DNA from: Agarophyton chilense
Lineage: Eukaryota; Rhodophyta; Florideophyceae; Gracilariales; Gracilariaceae
Reading direction: 5' to 3'
Length of the DNA stretch: 64,000 bases
NCBI GenBank assembly: GCA_030374765.1
Contig: JARGXX010000073.1
Span: 434,001 to 498,000, forward strand
The position numbers and the translations under genes were made by a program. Under the pieces are notes generated by a model. That model saw only the letters and a program-made list of their open reading frames with translations. It was not told where the DNA came from and searched no databases. Below, in pieces: positions 9,678-20,709 of this stretch (positions within the stretch are counted from its first letter, which is position 1; every line of letters begins with the position of its first letter).

Positions 9678-9738
9678 GCTTCGCCATCACATTGCGGCAT
9701 GGTATATGCACGCTAAGGCTCAGATGTGATGGCGAAGC
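9678..9738. repeat. Perfect 15-bp inverted repeat with 31-nt loop
   Basis: GCTTCGCCATCACAT at 9678-9692 is exactly complementary to ATGTGATGGCGAAGC at 9724-9738. The region could form a strong hairpin, either as a transcript structure or as the core of a small foldback element. Confidence 0.8.
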
Positions 9739-10660
9739 GACTAATGGGGTCGAGAGGAAGGGTTCTAAATCCTACGGTAAGAGTGCGGAGTGCACTGGTA
9801 GAACATCACTCTCCGAAGTGCAATCCTGTTAAAGAAAGTTTTTCCATTTGTGTGAATGCTTGCTAGATAGAAATGCTGGACATGTCGAACACCGTGCTCA
9901 GCTTACCAGTGTGAAAAACTCTGGCAACTTGAGATACGACAATTAGTTGTGTCGTGTGGTCGGTTTGGGTAGAAAACGCTTCTTGCGTCCTGGGCGGTCC
10001 ACGCAGTGTGCAGCCCACACTTGAGTAGCCCACACGTGAGCAGCCCATCCTAGTTGAGTGGAGCACGACTACAGATTCTACAAGCCAAGTTCAACAGAAA
10101 AGACGTCAGTATTTAGGCGTTTGTGCGCGCCGCTAATATCAGTAAGACCAACGATGGTACGATGTCCACAGAAAAACTGTCTGATGCGTCCAAGGCAACG
10201 TCCCATCCAACAGAGTCTACACCCCAAAGGTTCTGTTCGAAATCACATGAAATGGGAAAAGCAAATGCTCTACTTGAGCCACCACCGTTCTCTCTATGCT
10301 CCACACACGTAAGGAATAGCTTTTCAGACGATATGATGACGTTTGTAATCATACATAGAAGAAACAATGCCCGATCAGCTTGTGGTAAAACATACACAAT
10401 GTCTAAAACTTTCGCATCTTTTTAGAAAGGGGGCAGGCTGGGCGTTTTAAACGATATACTCTCGTTTTGAGATACCTGAAAAGGGCGATGTCGAAACGTT
10501 TGCCTTTTTATCTTTCGACAGCGTAAGAGGCTACAAAGGTCACCTTCCTTTTCAGAGACAGAAGTGGTCTCATTTTGTGATGGCCTTCATAGTGAGAACG
10601 TTTATTTGGAAACAAACACACGTGGCCGCACACCGTAAGGAAGATGTTGCACTCATCAAG

Positions 10661-10702
10661 ACACACACACACACACACACAGAGGGAGAGAGAGAGAGAG
10701 AG
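10661..10702. repeat. (AC)n followed by (GA)n microsatellite
   Basis: AC dinucleotides at 10661-10681 run directly into a GA tract to about 10702, downstream of the eIF4G stop codon. Confidence 0.9.
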
Positions 10703-10869
10703 CAAGAATACTGATAGAACGGCGCGATGGGAATGATCACGGCCACAACGCTCAACACATTTGCAACAGAATGGGGAGGTAGAAACGGAAATAATACCAA
10801 GTTTACAATGCTCTTTCACTTATTAAATCTTAATCTAGTCAGTCACCTGGAAGTACATGTTGTCCTGAA

Positions 10870-13800
10870 TCATTTCTTTGCCTTTGGCAACCGCTCAAAA
10901 AAGCGCTGCGTTTGCTCAACCATCTCCTTCTTACAGGTAACTCTTTCAGTTTCTGTTTTGTCCTGCAACCACTTTGTAAATACTTCGCTTTCAACGAGGT
11001 TAGACTTAAAAAGGGCTTCAAAGGCAACTTCTCCATGCTTCTCTGAAGAAATGGGTAGAGGCGGCAATAAACTCTGGCTACGTCCAATAAACGCTTGCGT
11101 AGCAAGCAGTGTCGAAAACTGAACATCCATCGGAAGAGTACTAAAGCAGTTGACTACGGGAATTCCAATGCATGTCTTGAATATTTCTACTACATTGTTT
11201 GTGAATTCCATGAACAACGTATTAAATCCAACTCGAACAACCATCCTCATGAGGTTAGAATTCGCAACCTCAGATGCAGAGCGAAGCAGCTCCTCAACCT
11301 TCTTAGCGGATTCTTTCTCCTTGAGTAGGTCTTTGAGCCGCTTCTCCGTGTCTAAATACGGAACAAGAAACGGAACCTTATTGTCTTTCAGCATGTCTGA
11401 CAGTTTGTCTAGTCCTCGCTCGGAATTCCATGCACTCATATCTGCTGCAAGATCAACGTGTATTCTATCAACCACCTGCCGTATCACATTCTCCCTCTCC
11501 TCCTCGCCAGGTATTGATGAAGTCAACCTCTTACGAAGTTCGGCGAATGTAAATATGGCAAAGTTCGCTCTCCTTTTAGGATCTTCAATTGCTTGTATGT
11601 CCTTCGCAAGGAAGCCCAACCCGAAGTATTTCGTATCGGTTTGATCGAGCTTCCTTGTCGCCGCAGTTGCTCCGATTATACGTCCAAGGAACTCTCCAGC
11701 TCGTGGATTATCAATCTCCATATCTGAAATGCTTCCAATCAATTTGGAAAAAGTTTGGCAAAATACCTCTCCAGGAATTGGTGCGTCGACTAGTCCAGCG
11801 AACAGATCTATGCTCTGGATTTGATGAGCGACCTTGGCACTAAATGTTGCCATCAGGGCCTCATGAACGAACGACTTGAAGTTTGGTGCCTTGACTTCCT
11901 CGGCTAGGATCTCCTTAACCTCTGTAATTAAGGGGTTTGCCCAGAATTCCTCCATCGTTCCCTTCGCTTTTCGTTTCAAGATCTTAGGATCCATCAACTC
12001 CGGTTTGGGGGATGCAGGTTTCGGTACACTTGGCTGTGTGCGACGTGATGCAGGTTGCCAACCTCCCATCTTACCACGGCGGGTTTCAGCCGCCTGTCCA
12101 TTAGCACTAGTATCCTTATCAGGAGCCAAGACACCGAATGAGCCGAAAGAAGAACCACCTGGCCGCAGAGACCCACGTGACGAAGATCCAGGTCGTAGGC
12201 TGACCGGCGCAAAACCACTCGAAATACCAGATATGGGTCGACTCGGTTGTTTTTCCAGAGTTCGATCAAGTCGAGACTGGGTTGATCCTTGTCTTGGGCC
12301 AGAAGGCATGGTCATCCTAGGCACAAAGCCTTGAGGCGCTCGATCACGACCTCCCATACCGCCACGATGTCTCCGGTCCCGAACCGCTTGCTGGGCTTCC
12401 ATTTTTTTTCGTTCCTCATCTTTCGCTTCTTTGTGAATTTCGGCAATGGTCTTTGCGCCTTTCTTTTGCCTTCGCACCTTCCATCCATTGCGACGCTGTT
12501 CAATTAAGTCCTGGATCATAAATCGGATTCGAGCCGGCAATGTGTGGTCGCGGCCAAGGGAGTCAAATCGAGAAAAGTATTGATTGATGAACGCTGCAGC
12601 ATCAGGATTGGTAGAAATCTTTGCCCCCGTCTTGCTCACTAACTTACACAGAGCTTCGAGGATATCCTCTTCTTTTTTTTTAATGCCCCGCTTGAGCAGC
12701 CTCTGGATACATTGACGATGGATAACCGACTCCTTCAGAAGATCTTTCAAGTAGAGTTCACCAATAAAGCGAACATTTGCCAACATTCGCCGCTTCGCCC
12801 TAATGGCCGTCAGATTCACTTCTTCCTTTTCTTGCGCAGTAAGCTCTTTCTTTTTCTTCACTTCAGAACTCCCGTCTCCAGGCTCTCCACCTCCCTCACT
12901 GTCTTCGTCCTTCGATTCCGCAGCCTCTGCAAAACGAGTGAATTCATCTCTGCAGTTATTGACCAAAATCTTCTTGAAGGAGATGGGTTTCCCATCTGGA
13001 TCAAGGACATTGGCTCTCGAGAGCGGTTCAGAAATAACGCTTTCGAGCCGGCGGCAGAGTTCGGCATACATTCCAGAAAACTCTGGCTCAAACAATGTTT
13101 TCTCGAATACCTCCTTAACAACACTATCAAGCATTATATACGAAGAAATATCAATATCGACAATCTGCTTGAAAATCTTGTCAAACTTCTCTAGGGTTAG
13201 TTTGTTAAGAAGAGCTCGCACCTGTTTGACCTTGGCGGTGATCTCATCATCTGCTTCCTTGTTCCTCTTCCATCCGTTCTCCGTGCGCTTTAGTTTCTCT
13301 GCAGGACCGCGATGGATGAATGGGTCCGGGCCTGAATGCCTTGATTGATCATATCTGCCTCTGGCTGGTTGCTGTCTCGATCCCCTTGGGTCACCATCCC
13401 TCGAAGAAGACTGTCCCCTTGGTGGAGGTGGAGCCTGGGATCTCGCGATGCCTAAATCGAATTCCGCAAACGTGCGACCTCCAGGTCCAGAACCAGGAGG
13501 CATACTAAATGGTGCAGATCCCGGTGTGGGGTAAGTACGAGAGCCACGCGGATCCGATGACAGAGGTCCAGCATTTCGACCCAGCTGGGAACGCTGATCA
13601 GAGCGACCGCGTGTTGTGGAATCACCTTTGAAGATGTCCCGACCACCGCTTCGAAGGGAGTCGTCATAGTCTGTGGCCTTTCGGGCAGGTACATTAGATC
13701 GCACAGCCCACATGAACGACGGTGGGTATATCAGGCGACCATTCGTCAAGAAACTCGTACGTGCCCGTCGAGGAGGGGAAGAACCGCTTGAGAGAATTTC

Positions 13801-15312
13801 GCTTTCTGAAGCATTATCATCATTGATAGACGGCCCGTTAATTTCTTCAGCTTCGCCTTCTTCGACAGTCTTCGTTACAGTAACGTTATTTGGTTCCGCC
13901 TCAGGTTTGTGCTTCGCTAGAGGTTTCTGTACCGCCTCAGCTTCTTGCTTCGCATCGACTTTCTGCACCGCTTCAGCTTCTCGCTTCGCTTCGACTTTCT
14001 GCTTCGCTTCAGCCTCTTGCTTAGCTTTAGGTTCTTGTTTGGCTACAGGTTTTTGCTTAGCTTCAGGTTCCTCCTTAGCTTCAGGTTGTTGTTTCGCTTC
14101 AGGCTCCTGCTTCGCTCCCAACTTCTGCTCCGCTTCCAACTTCTGCTTCCCTTCAGACAAGTCTGGAAGGCTCTCAGGTTGTGCTTTAGATTCAGAGCGT
14201 TGTGGGGCTTGTTTAGTGGCCAAATTTGGTTTCTCCGAGGATTTTGCTTCGACTGGCTGCATTGATTCTAGATGCAATGTTTCTTCAACACCAGACTTGG
14301 CAAGTGTGTGATTTGGAAGACCGAATTTAGTTTCCGGTTCTACCTGAAGTAATGGAAGGTCTTTTTCATCTTGCTGGGCGTCGATGATAGTGGTAGAGGA
14401 CACATCGCTGGTCATAATTTCGATTTCGACAGGGGTCGATGGTGTCGGTTTTATGATAGGCGTGGTGTCAATTGGGGTTGAGGGATGTGACTTCTCCTTG
14501 TTATCATCAGTGCGCGCTTCTGTGGCGATCGGCTGAGACTGGGGAGATGCTGTTACTAGAGCCAAGTTTGAAGAATTGTTACAAGTGTCCGTTGCAGGCT
14601 CTGAATGCTCGTCGGAATGGGCTTGCAGTGACGGTTTTGATTCGGACGGCAATGGCTCTTTTTCAGAAGCTTGATGTTGATCAGAGCCCAGGGCATTAGT
14701 TAGACTAGTTTTAGGCGGCGGTTGCTGCTTGGTGTCAGCAATTTTGTTCTCTGAAGCAGGGGAAAGCTTTGGAACATCTGCCGGATCTGGAACAAGTTCA
14801 AGCGCCTTCGAGTGTTTGGGTGGAATCTTGACGGGTTGGTGATTCGGGCCGGGAGGCGGTTGGGGAGCGGGAACGGCTTGTTGGTCGATTTTTACTTCCT
14901 CGTTGGTTTCAGGGTCGACAATCTTGAGAATGCTTTTTTGGACGGGTTGAGGAGTGGCGGGGGGCCTGAACGAAGACTGCGGTGGTCGAGGGTTGAGCAT
15001 CGATTGAGGTGGGGCGTTCGGCATGTGGTAGGGGTACTGTGGGGCTTGGTAGACGTAGCCATTGATGGTGTATGGCTGTTGCACGGGGCCAGGGTACGAG
15101 GGCGGGGTCTGGAAGGGAGGGTAGTAGGCGGGTGCGGGCTGCGCAGTGGTGGGCGGTAGAGGCTGGCGGGGAATGATGGGGACGGCGCCAGGGATGGGGT
15201 AGGGCAGCTGTTGGGGAGGCGCATAGCGGAATGGGGGCTGCGTAAGCGGTGGCTGCCGCGCGGCGGGGGGCTGCGAGCCAGGCTTTGCAGAAGAAGAGGA
15301 GTCGGTAGGCAT
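10870..15312 (-). CDS. EIF4G: Eukaryotic translation initiation factor 4G (eIF4G)
   Basis: Scaffold of the cap-binding complex eIF4F, bridging eIF4E, eIF4A and the 43S ribosome. I start at the ATG at 15312, giving 1480 residues. The frame stays open another 259 codons upstream but without an ATG. Residues 1-130 are Pro/Tyr/Gln-rich. About 384-467 is a degenerate repeat of EAKQKPEAKQEPEAK type. The MIF4G HEAT domain lies at roughly 686-945 (starting DDEITAKVKQVRALLNKLT). An RGG/Ser-rich linker follows. The MA3 domain starts near 1116 (TMEEFWANPLITEVKEILAE). The extreme C-terminus carries a W2-like segment near 1434 (FKSNLVESEVFTKWLQDK). MIF4G-MA3-W2 is the animal-like architecture. No intron is needed. 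The gene diverges from the V-ATPase subunit d gene. Confidence 0.93.
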   Translation of the reverse strand: MPTDSSSSAKPGSQPPAARQPPLTQPPFRYAPPQQLPYPIPGAVPIIPRQPLPPTTAQPAPAYYPPFQTPPSYPGPVQQPYTINGYVYQAPQYPYHMPNAPPQSMLNPRPPQSSFRPPATPQPVQKSILKIVDPETNEEVKIDQQAVPAPQPPPGPNHQPVKIPPKHSKALELVPDPADVPKLSPASENKIADTKQQPPPKTSLTNALGSDQHQASEKEPLPSESKPSLQAHSDEHSEPATDTCNNSSNLALVTASPQSQPIATEARTDDNKEKSHPSTPIDTTPIIKPTPSTPVEIEIMTSDVSSTTIIDAQQDEKDLPLLQVEPETKFGLPNHTLAKSGVEETLHLESMQPVEAKSSEKPNLATKQAPQRSESKAQPESLPDLSEGKQKLEAEQKLGAKQEPEAKQQPEAKEEPEAKQKPVAKQEPKAKQEAEAKQKVEAKREAEAVQKVDAKQEAEAVQKPLAKHKPEAEPNNVTVTKTVEEGEAEEINGPSINDDNASESEILSSGSSPPRRARTSFLTNGRLIYPPSFMWAVRSNVPARKATDYDDSLRSGGRDIFKGDSTTRGRSDQRSQLGRNAGPLSSDPRGSRTYPTPGSAPFSMPPGSGPGGRTFAEFDLGIARSQAPPPPRGQSSSRDGDPRGSRQQPARGRYDQSRHSGPDPFIHRGPAEKLKRTENGWKRNKEADDEITAKVKQVRALLNKLTLEKFDKIFKQIVDIDISSYIMLDSVVKEVFEKTLFEPEFSGMYAELCRRLESVISEPLSRANVLDPDGKPISFKKILVNNCRDEFTRFAEAAESKDEDSEGGGEPGDGSSEVKKKKELTAQEKEEVNLTAIRAKRRMLANVRFIGELYLKDLLKESVIHRQCIQRLLKRGIKKKEEDILEALCKLVSKTGAKISTNPDAAAFINQYFSRFDSLGRDHTLPARIRFMIQDLIEQRRNGWKVRRQKKGAKTIAEIHKEAKDEERKKMEAQQAVRDRRHRGGMGGRDRAPQGFVPRMTMPSGPRQGSTQSRLDRTLEKQPSRPISGISSGFAPVSLRPGSSSRGSLRPGGSSFGSFGVLAPDKDTSANGQAAETRRGKMGGWQPASRRTQPSVPKPASPKPELMDPKILKRKAKGTMEEFWANPLITEVKEILAEEVKAPNFKSFVHEALMATFSAKVAHQIQSIDLFAGLVDAPIPGEVFCQTFSKLIGSISDMEIDNPRAGEFLGRIIGATAATRKLDQTDTKYFGLGFLAKDIQAIEDPKRRANFAIFTFAELRKRLTSSIPGEEERENVIRQVVDRIHVDLAADMSAWNSERGLDKLSDMLKDNKVPFLVPYLDTEKRLKDLLKEKESAKKVEELLRSASEVANSNLMRMVVRVGFNTLFMEFTNNVVEIFKTCIGIPVVNCFSTLPMDVQFSTLLATQAFIGRSQSLLPPLPISSEKHGEVAFEALFKSNLVESEVFTKWLQDKTETERVTCKKEMVEQTQRFFERLPKAKK

Positions 15313-16258
15313 GGAGGGCGGGGAGAAGTGGGTGTAGAAGTGGGAGTAGCGCGAGGGGGGGGGGGGGGGGGGGGGGGGGCGAGGTAGTAAAGACGATGCG
15401 ACGCGCTCTGAGGGGCGAAGGTCGCAGCCCTTTGCGTCGACAAAGCGGTGTGGCGCGGCGTACGCGCGACGGAGTTTTTGAGCGCGGACGTGGGCACCTT
15501 CGCCGCCCGCCGCCCGCCGCCCTCGACGGGGAGAGGGAGGGTGTAAGCAGCTGTAAGTGGGTGGTCTGTCACATGTGCGGCGGGCGGCGGCGCGCAGCGG
15601 TGGGCAGCGGCTGCGGCAGCTGTGCGTGGCTGTCGTGGCTGCCGTTTTGGCGATGACGATGCGAGCTGAATCGAGCTCGTGTGGCGCGGTGTAAGCGCGT
15701 GGACGCGTGGACACGCTGGAGACGAACTTGCTTTGGAATCCAAAGTTTGAATGCCCTTCGTCGAGGAAGACGCCCGAGCGCGAGGGTGAGATGTCGTGGA
15801 CAGCACAGAAAATGCCGTGCCTCGGTCTTAGGTCTCGCTTGCGCTTCGCGCGCCGCTTGCGTTTCGCCGCTTGCGCTTCGCTGCTTGCGCTTCGCCGCCT
15901 GCGCTTCGCCGCCTGCGCTTCGCCGCCGCGCTCACGAGTTCCAGCTGTGCACGCTGGAACGGTTGCCAGAGTATCGTGATGGCGGCCCGACAGAGAATTG
16001 ACACCATCGCTCGCGACTGCATCTGCTGTAAACCTATTTTTCTCTTGTTTTTCAAGTGCACGCAACCAACCCCTACGGTACTGCGCCAATCACCCCCGCC
16101 AAGCACCGCCACCGCCCTCACGTTCCTCTTCGATTGCAACCGATTTTGCACACGCTACATTCAACGGCGCTTCGCATCCGATCGCTGTCGCCCGTCCTTG
16201 AGTCGTCCACCATCTCTTCCGTTCCGATTCGTTTCCTGCCTGCGTGAATCACTTCGCC
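15313..16258. promoter_or_regulatory. Divergent promoter region, eIF4G / V-ATPase subunit d
   Basis: These 946 bp separate the two start codons. They are GC-rich and low in complexity, with a run of about 25 G at roughly 15355-15379 immediately upstream of eIF4G and a 15-bp minisatellite at 15836-15928. They presumably contain both promoters and 5' UTRs. Confidence 0.5.
15836..15928. repeat. 15-bp GC-rich minisatellite, about six units
   Basis: Degenerate tandem copies of GCTTGCGCTTCGCCG-like sequence. Translated on the minus strand it gives Ala/Lys/Arg-rich nonsense, but this lies upstream of any ATG. Confidence 0.85.
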
Positions 16259-17679
16259 ATGGCGCCCGGGGGTATGCTTTTATTCAATGTGGACGACGGG
16301 TATCTCGAAGGTATTCTGCGCGGCTATCGTTCTGTACGTTGGAGCTTCGACCTCCATGTCTTGCCCATACGCGCGTCCTTTCTTCCCTTTACTCACCGTC
16401 GTTCTTCTGTTCCATAATTGTCGCGTTCCTGTCCGCCCTGCGTCTACACTACTCAATTTTCGCTTCTCTAGGGTTTCCTCACTTCGTCTGACTTTGTTGC
16501 TCTCACCCAATGTGAGAACTTGGAAGATGTCAGGATGCATTTGACGGTACGTCTTGAACCTTTTTTGTGCATCGCTTTTCTGTAACGACTCTCAACCGAT
16601 TTACATATTGTTCCTAACTCTCCACGTTTGTGCGAACAGGCTACCGATTACGGCAACTTTCTGCAAAATGAACCGTCCCCGTTGCAAACCAAAACAGTTG
16701 TGGAACATGCTACAAAGAAAATGGTTGAAGAGTTTCGATTCATTCGCACCCAAGCCATTGAGCCTCTCGGAACATTTCTCGACTATTTGACCTATCCGTA
16801 CATGATCGACAATCTCATACTACTTATAACCGGCACTCTTCATCATCGTGACATTTCCGAGCTCATTGACAAATGCCATCCTCTTGGTCTCTTCGACTCA
16901 ATGACCTCCCTCTGCATTGCCTCCACCCCTGAGGAGCTGTATCGCGAAATCATTATTGATACCCCGTTGGCTCCGTACTTTTCGGAATGCGTAGCCCTTG
17001 AGGATCTTACTGACATTAACATTGAGATCATTCGAAACACCCTCTACAAGGCTTATTTGGAGGATTTCCACCGCCTTTGCATGAAGCTAGGCGGCGCTAC
17101 TGCGGAGCTAATGGGTGAAATTCTCGAGTTCGAAGCTGATAGAAGAGCTATCAACATAACGGTCAATTCTTTCGGCACCGAACTAACTAGAGATGAGAGG
17201 GAAAAGTTGTACCCGATTATTGGTGCCCTTTTCCCAGAGGGAATTGCCAAACTTTCTCGTGCCGAAGATTCACAGGCCGTGGCTTCCACTATCGAGCCTT
17301 ACAACCTCTACAGACGTTTATTCCAATCGGCAGCAGACAATGTGGAGAAGAGTTTGGAGGATTCTTTCTTCGAACATGAGGTCTTTCTGTGCAAGCAGAC
17401 GTTTGAGAAACAGTTTCACTATGCAATCTTCTATGCATATTTGCGTTTGAAGGAACAAGAAGTGAGGAATATTTTATGGATTTGCGAGGTAAGTCGTCTA
17501 TACTCCTCTTCATATCACCGCGAGCGATATTTCCCAAAATCTTTTCCTTCTAACCTCAATGGAACTTCGCTTTCGCCGGCTCGGCTGTCGTCTACAATTT
17601 GTTTTATTTTTGATGGCAGTGTATCACACAGAAACAGACAAGGAAAATCAACAATTTTGTTACCTCAGCATTCTCTTAG
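16259..17679 (+). CDS. ATP6V0D: V-type H+-ATPase V0 subunit d, four exons
   Basis: Subunit d sits on the cytosolic face of the V0 ring and couples it to the central stalk of the vacuolar/endosomal proton pump. I resolved four exons. Exon 1 is 16259-16333 (25 codons, opening with GMLLFNVDDGYLEGILRGYR). Exon 2 is 16472-16546 (25 codons, ending ENLEDVRMHLT). Exon 3 is 16640-17488 (283 codons, from ATDYGNFLQNEPSP to ILWICE). Exon 4 is 17620-17679 (CITQKQTRKINNF to TAG). Introns are 138, 93 and 131 bp, all phase 0 and GT-AG (GTACGT, GTACGT, GTAAGT). The 352-residue product matches the family's length, and every junction restores family-typical sequence. Reading exon 3 alone gives a false C-terminus after WICE. 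Confidence 0.95.
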
Positions 17680-17984
17680 AGCTTCATCATACATATATCG
17701 GCTTCGTTTCGCTTTGTTCTTCTTCAAAGGCCGAGTCAAGAAGAAATAGGACTCATTCCAAAACCCTTTGATTTCTGACGTAAATCTCTAACTACTCAAT
17801 GATTTTGCGCACAAATCTTTGCCGCCTTCGAAATCTTACGGATAAATTATCTTGCCTCGAACACAGCGAACGCCTTAGATATACATACAGCAGAGCGATC
17901 AATAGCAACGAAATCGAAAAAAACTGTACATAGTCACATTCATTTCAGTTGAACAGCAATAGAGATGACGCTGACGCTAGTATA

Positions 17985-18728
17985 CTACGTGGTCTTGCGA
18001 GTATCTGAAGAATCACTGTGGAGTCTCCCATTTGGCTCTGGCGTCTCAGCAACCACTGCCTCTTTCGCCTGCTGTGTAGTGCACGGCTCACCATTGAGCT
18101 CGGGTCTAGCTGTGCCATTTGGGCTTTCCGTGCCGACAATATCATTACAATCAGATTCATCACTTTCTTGTTCAACATCGTCTTTCGCCGTCTTGCTTCT
18201 CCACAACTCCAAGCTAACGCGGGCCTCATTTCGATAGTGCGCTCTGCGCCTGGCTTCAAATTCTTCTTTTGACCTCGGAGAAGAGCCGCCACTGACTGCA
18301 GAACCATCCATGATGTGCACACTCCTGCCTGTGGAGCCAGCACTACTAGCTCCATCCGGAGACGCGGAGGGCCCACTCTTCGGCATGCTGTTCTCCAGAG
18401 TTTGAAAGCCGACCAGGCGCTCGCCAGGAATGAAAGAGGGTGACTCGGGAGGGCTTTGATGAGCAGACCCAGAGGTAGAGCTTCCAGTTTCCGAACCAAC
18501 GAAGGGCGTTTTTGGCTCATCGATCTTCATACGCGGCCCACTGCGCTCCATCTCTAAAGCATTGGAGATAAGGTTTTGCTCATCCCAATGCAGGCGAGAC
18601 TTCTTCTTGGGAGCCTCTGACAGAGAGGAATGCGGAGACCTTGGGTTGGGTTCGGGCATGGAGGATGATGAAGAATGAAGCGGTTGAGAGTCTGAAGCAG
18701 TTGGATCCAGATTTCTAGGATCGGACAT
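17985..18728 (-). CDS. PPP1R2: Protein phosphatase inhibitor 2 (IPP-2)
   Basis: Regulatory inhibitor of type-1 protein phosphatase catalytic subunit. The 247 residues are mostly disordered, as in the family, but carry its short motifs. These are KKKSRLHWDEQNL at 41-53 (the KLHWDE PP1-binding element), MKIDEPKTPF at 67-76 containing the proline-directed Thr that GSK3-type kinases phosphorylate in animals, and EFEARRRAHYRNEA at 156-169 corresponding to the HYNE active-site helix. The ATG at 18728 is the natural start. The gene converges with V-ATPase subunit d, 305 bp away. The Ser/Pro-rich insert between the motifs is longer than in animal IPP-2. Confidence 0.85.
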   Translation of the reverse strand: MSDPRNLDPTASDSQPLHSSSSSMPEPNPRSPHSSLSEAPKKKSRLHWDEQNLISNALEMERSGPRMKIDEPKTPFVGSETGSSTSGSAHQSPPESPSFIPGERLVGFQTLENSMPKSGPSASPDGASSAGSTGRSVHIMDGSAVSGGSSPRSKEEFEARRRAHYRNEARVSLELWRSKTAKDDVEQESDESDCNDIVGTESPNGTARPELNGEPCTTQQAKEAVVAETPEPNGRLHSDSSDTRKTT

Positions 18729-20634
18729 AAGAGGTTGAAGAGAAGCGAATTCTCCGAAGGTGTGGTAACAGTTGAGATATGATTAGATGCAAAGCGATGG
18801 CTCTCAAACAGGAATACAGGGTGGTGGTCAACGGCGGCACGAAAGATGGATGGCGGGAATTGAAGCCCCCGAAAAGAGTCGTACGAAGGGTAGTTACATA
18901 TCTATAGGCCGCGAAGCAAAACTTGATTTCGGTACATGTCAAGGAAACGTGCTAATCTTTCACAATTCCACCGTGTGGAAAGGCAAGGCGCACTGGTGGA
19001 AAGTTGCACGGAAAGCTTCGCGGAGCCAATCTCTTCGCGACACCCGGCCACAGTGACACGTCAGAGCAAAAAATTGCTTACGTGCGCGAGCTGGTCGTTG
19101 TTTGCAGTACTTTGGTACGCACCCTGTTTACAGAAGCCAGACGCTTGGAGGTTCCAAGTTGGAGGCTCGCAATTTGAAGCATACTGTAGATTCTCGATGG
19201 GACCATAAACAAAACCACTTGCAGCTCTTCTTGGCAATTAGTGCATGATATCTTTGAGACAGCGTTTTTAAAACCGAGGTTCCTATATACTACGAAGGAT
19301 TACCTTTGCAAGCATTCTCACTACCGAAATTCCTTCTTCCCCATAAATGTGTTCCATTGCCCAATTGGTGAAAAGAGAATCACAAGCTCTGTACACGCAC
19401 AAAAGCGTTCCAATAAATTGAAACTCATGACAGTTTTGTTTTGAGTTTTTTTACCTTCGTAAAGGAGTTAGATCATGCACAGCACCATGAAAGACTAATT
19501 TGAGAAACCCGATTTCTACCACAGTTTCTTTCTTGCGACTGTGTGCCACTCCTTATTTCTATAGTGTTGATATCTGTTTTCTACCATCGACTTCTTGAAA
19601 CGACGGCTTCGGAAACAAAGGGATGTACAGAACGTGACATGAACTGAAGGCCTTCGGTTCAGGACCTCAATTAGTTCAGTCGGCATAGAACAGTATGCTA
19701 AAAAACTATAGCCCAAAAATGCTTTGTGGCTATGGTGCATAACTTTGAATTGCAGCCAGGTCAACAGTGTGCCAACGTAGATAGGGAAAACTTTTGGGAC
19801 TTCGTGCAGTTCAGCAACAAACAACTACGTGAGCGTATAGTAGCCTAACGAAAGACATACACTCATACATACATATTTACATACACACACACACACACAA
19901 TGGGGGATAAGGGGGAGTGTGTGAGGGTTGAATGTGGCTGAAAATGTACAGGAAGAACTTGTTGGTATGATAGCCACATGTATGGGACTTGCCGAAGTGA
20001 CTCTGCGACTTCTAAGAAAGGCATCGATCAACGTACTATTTCAGTGTTCACAGGCTTATACAGCCCAGATCACAGGAAGGAAGAAGATATTTGCAAGATT
20101 CTTTTCAAAGCTCTCGAATCACAAGTAGATTAGATCACCCGCTCCCAATGGTTCAACGAAGTCCTCTTCAGCTAAACATGGGTGAACGTGATCGGGTGTG
20201 ACCATTTGTAAAGCCTTGGGTTTTTGTCTTGACTGTTGCAACCCACCTTCTTACGCTTTGGCTCACGACAAAACACTGATGGGCAGAATGGCTCTGTCGA
20301 ATATGGTTCTCCTCCAGGCCTTGCCTTTATTAAATGAACTCCTCTTTTTGGCTCATTGTAAAAGGTTAATGTTCTTTCAGCCAGCTTCTCTCAATTGGAA
20401 GCTGGCACTACTGACACACACTTCGTAACCTTTCGGCTTCGCTCTCAGTACGTCCCAACATGACGGTCGTTATAGATTTCATTCTCAGTGAACTGGGAGA
20501 GCACGAATTAGAAACTTCTTAAGGAAGCAGAACTATTTCTAAGTACGAAAGGGATATCGTTCTGAGTTAGGAAGTGAAGCTCAAAATCCGCAAAAAAGAA
20601 AAAGTTGAGTTGAATAAACAAGATAGTACTCGCT

Positions 20635-20658
20635 CCCCCCCCCCCCCCCCCCCCCCCC
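20635..20658. repeat. Poly-C tract (24 bases)
   Basis: An uninterrupted run of C on the plus strand. It is comparable to the poly-G tract near 15355-15379. Confidence 0.9.
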
Positions 20659-20709
20659 ATGCCCCTGGAACTGACTTTAAATTTGAGGCACATTCGAGAA
20701 GCATCACTT

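Larger units (their letters stand above)
8684..10869. other. 2.2-kb intergenic region, no supported gene
   Basis: Only short open frames without recognisable content occur here. The notable items are listed separately: a 17-bp direct repeat at 9601, a 15-bp stem-loop at 9678 and microsatellites at 10661. Confidence 0.35.

Noticed and set aside
9770..9830. tRNA-Gly-like string (GGTAGAACATCAC...TCC)
   Set aside because: No B-box, no closing acceptor stem; resemblance limited to the D-loop and anticodon-like part.
13673..14311. Long plus-strand ORF of 212 residues inside eIF4G
   Set aside because: It is the antisense shadow of the Lys/Glu/Ala repeat of eIF4G; its Cys/Phe/Ala-rich sequence arises from the complementary strand.
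15313..16089. In-frame upstream extension of eIF4G by 259 codons
   Set aside because: It contains no ATG, is made of minisatellite and poly-G translations, and overlaps the divergent promoter; the ATG at 15312 starts a typical Pro-rich eIF4G N-terminus.
17489..17749. C-terminal extension of V-ATPase subunit d read through the third intron
   Set aside because: It lacks family sequence; splicing at GTAAGT to the acceptor at 17619 gives the conserved CITQKQ...INNF ending.
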